From: Deltaproteobacteria bacterium | GTDB taxonomy: Bacteria > Myxococcota_A > UBA9042 | Assembly (NCBI GenBank): GCA_020632665.1 | Contig: JACKFC010000059.1 | Location: 1 to 16,415 of the forward strand | DNA: 16,415 nucleotides | Reading direction: 5' to 3' | Part shown: positions 15,982 through 16,415 of the stretch, in pieces | Layout of the letters: every line of letters begins with the position of its first letter | Numbering within the stretch: position 1 is the first letter of the stretch | Notes under the pieces: generated by a model | What the model was told of the DNA's origin: nothing | The model's input: only the letters and a program-made list of their open reading frames with translations | The model's database searches: none | Position numbers and translations under genes: made by a program

Positions 15982-16415
15982 ATGAACACCATCACCGTGC
16001 GCATCGACAGCGACATCGCCGGGCAGGCCTGGGTCGGGCGGGGGCGTGCGCTCCCGCCGGCACGGGTCGACGGCGCCGAGGGCGGCGGGCAGATCTTGCG
16101 GACCGCGCTGGCGGTGTCCGCGCTCACCGGCCGGGCGTTGGAGATGCGCAATATCCGCGGCGCGCGGCGTCGCCCGGGCTTGATGCGGCAACACCTCACC
16201 GCCGTCCGCGCCGCGGCCGAGATCTGCGACGCCGAGACCGACGGCGCCAGCCTCGGCTCGACCACGCTGCGCTTTCGCCCCGGCACGCTGCGCGGTGGCC
16301 AATTCGTCGCGGAGATCGGCTCGGCCGGGAGCGCCTGCCTGGTCGCGCAGACCGTCGCGCCGGCGTTGCTGCTCGCCCCGGAGCCCAGCGAATTCCGCAT
16401 CGGCGGGGGCACCCA
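15982..16415 (+). CDS. rtcA: RtcA, RNA 3'-terminal phosphate cyclase (3' end cut by window edge)
   Basis: 144 codons are visible before the right edge, roughly the first 40% of the enzyme. RtcA converts RNA 3'-phosphate to a 2',3'-cyclic phosphate using ATP, feeding or editing ends for RtcB. Family motifs: EGGGQILRTALAVSALTGR, NIRGARRRPGLMRQHLTAV, RAAAEICDAE, FRPGTLRGGQFVAEIGSAGS and the end FRIGGGT. ATG 15982 follows GGAGAGG closely after the rtcB stop. Compared with typical family members the N-terminus is about 20 residues longer (MNTITVRIDSDIAGQAW...), and the usual DGSxGEGGGQ is shortened to DGAEGGGQ. An internal GTG at 15997 is a less likely start. The catalytic histidine lies beyond the window. 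Confidence 0.93.
   Translation, partial: MNTITVRIDSDIAGQAWVGRGRALPPARVDGAEGGGQILRTALAVSALTGRALEMRNIRGARRRPGLMRQHLTAVRAAAEICDAETDGASLGSTTLRFRPGTLRGGQFVAEIGSAGSACLVAQTVAPALLLAPEPSEFRIGGGT

Overview
The window is high-GC DNA. It has the look of a Myxococcota or Bradymonadota-type ('deltaproteobacterial') chromosome: several lipoproteins, arrays of the Cys-rich CDDGxxCTxDxC repeat typical of these lineages, long Gly/Ser/Asp surface stalks, and a sigma-54-controlled RNA-repair locus. The taxonomic call is an inference from gene style, not from a marker gene.

Left part (1-6108, all minus strand, read from 6108 down to 1). The order is a Gly-rich stalk lipoprotein with Cys-rich repeats and a Kazal-like end, then a Cys-rich lipoprotein with a C-terminal redoxin domain, an Fpg/Nei-type DNA glycosylase, and a zinc-metallopeptidase lipoprotein that runs off the left edge. 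The second gene is the main discovery. Its frame is interrupted by one in-frame TGA (2149-2151), exactly where the first cysteine of a thioredoxin/TlpA-type CxxC motif belongs (Y-[TGA]-P-N-C). The frame continues through the rest of a thioredoxin fold, and a strong hairpin whose apical loop begins 16 nt after the TGA fits a bacterial SECIS element. I read it as a 602-residue selenoprotein lipoprotein, which ordinary gene callers would split or truncate. A good extended -10 promoter lies upstream of the stalk gene, and the five genes are closely spaced, so they may be co-transcribed.

Middle part (6343-11370). A small protein with two peptidoglycan-binding domains (plus) converges on a large lipoprotein resembling M19-type metallo-dipeptidases (minus). 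That gene diverges from a DUF1513-type, Tat-like lipoprotein (plus), which converges on an F420-reductase-like NAD(P)-binding protein (minus).

Right part (11469-16415). This is an RNA end-repair locus. rtcR (minus) is divergent from rtcB-rtcA (plus; rtcA is cut by the right edge), with a near-consensus -24/-12 promoter before rtcB and an imperfect 16-bp palindrome at the distance expected for an activator site. RtcR would sense RNA damage through its CARF domain and switch on the RtcB ligase and RtcA cyclase. Downstream of rtcR on the same strand, almost without gaps, are an AraC-type regulator, a VOC/glyoxalase-like protein and a small two-helix membrane protein, a possible operon extension. 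The 510-bp rtcR-rtcB intergenic region also carries two facing copies of a palindromic repeat.
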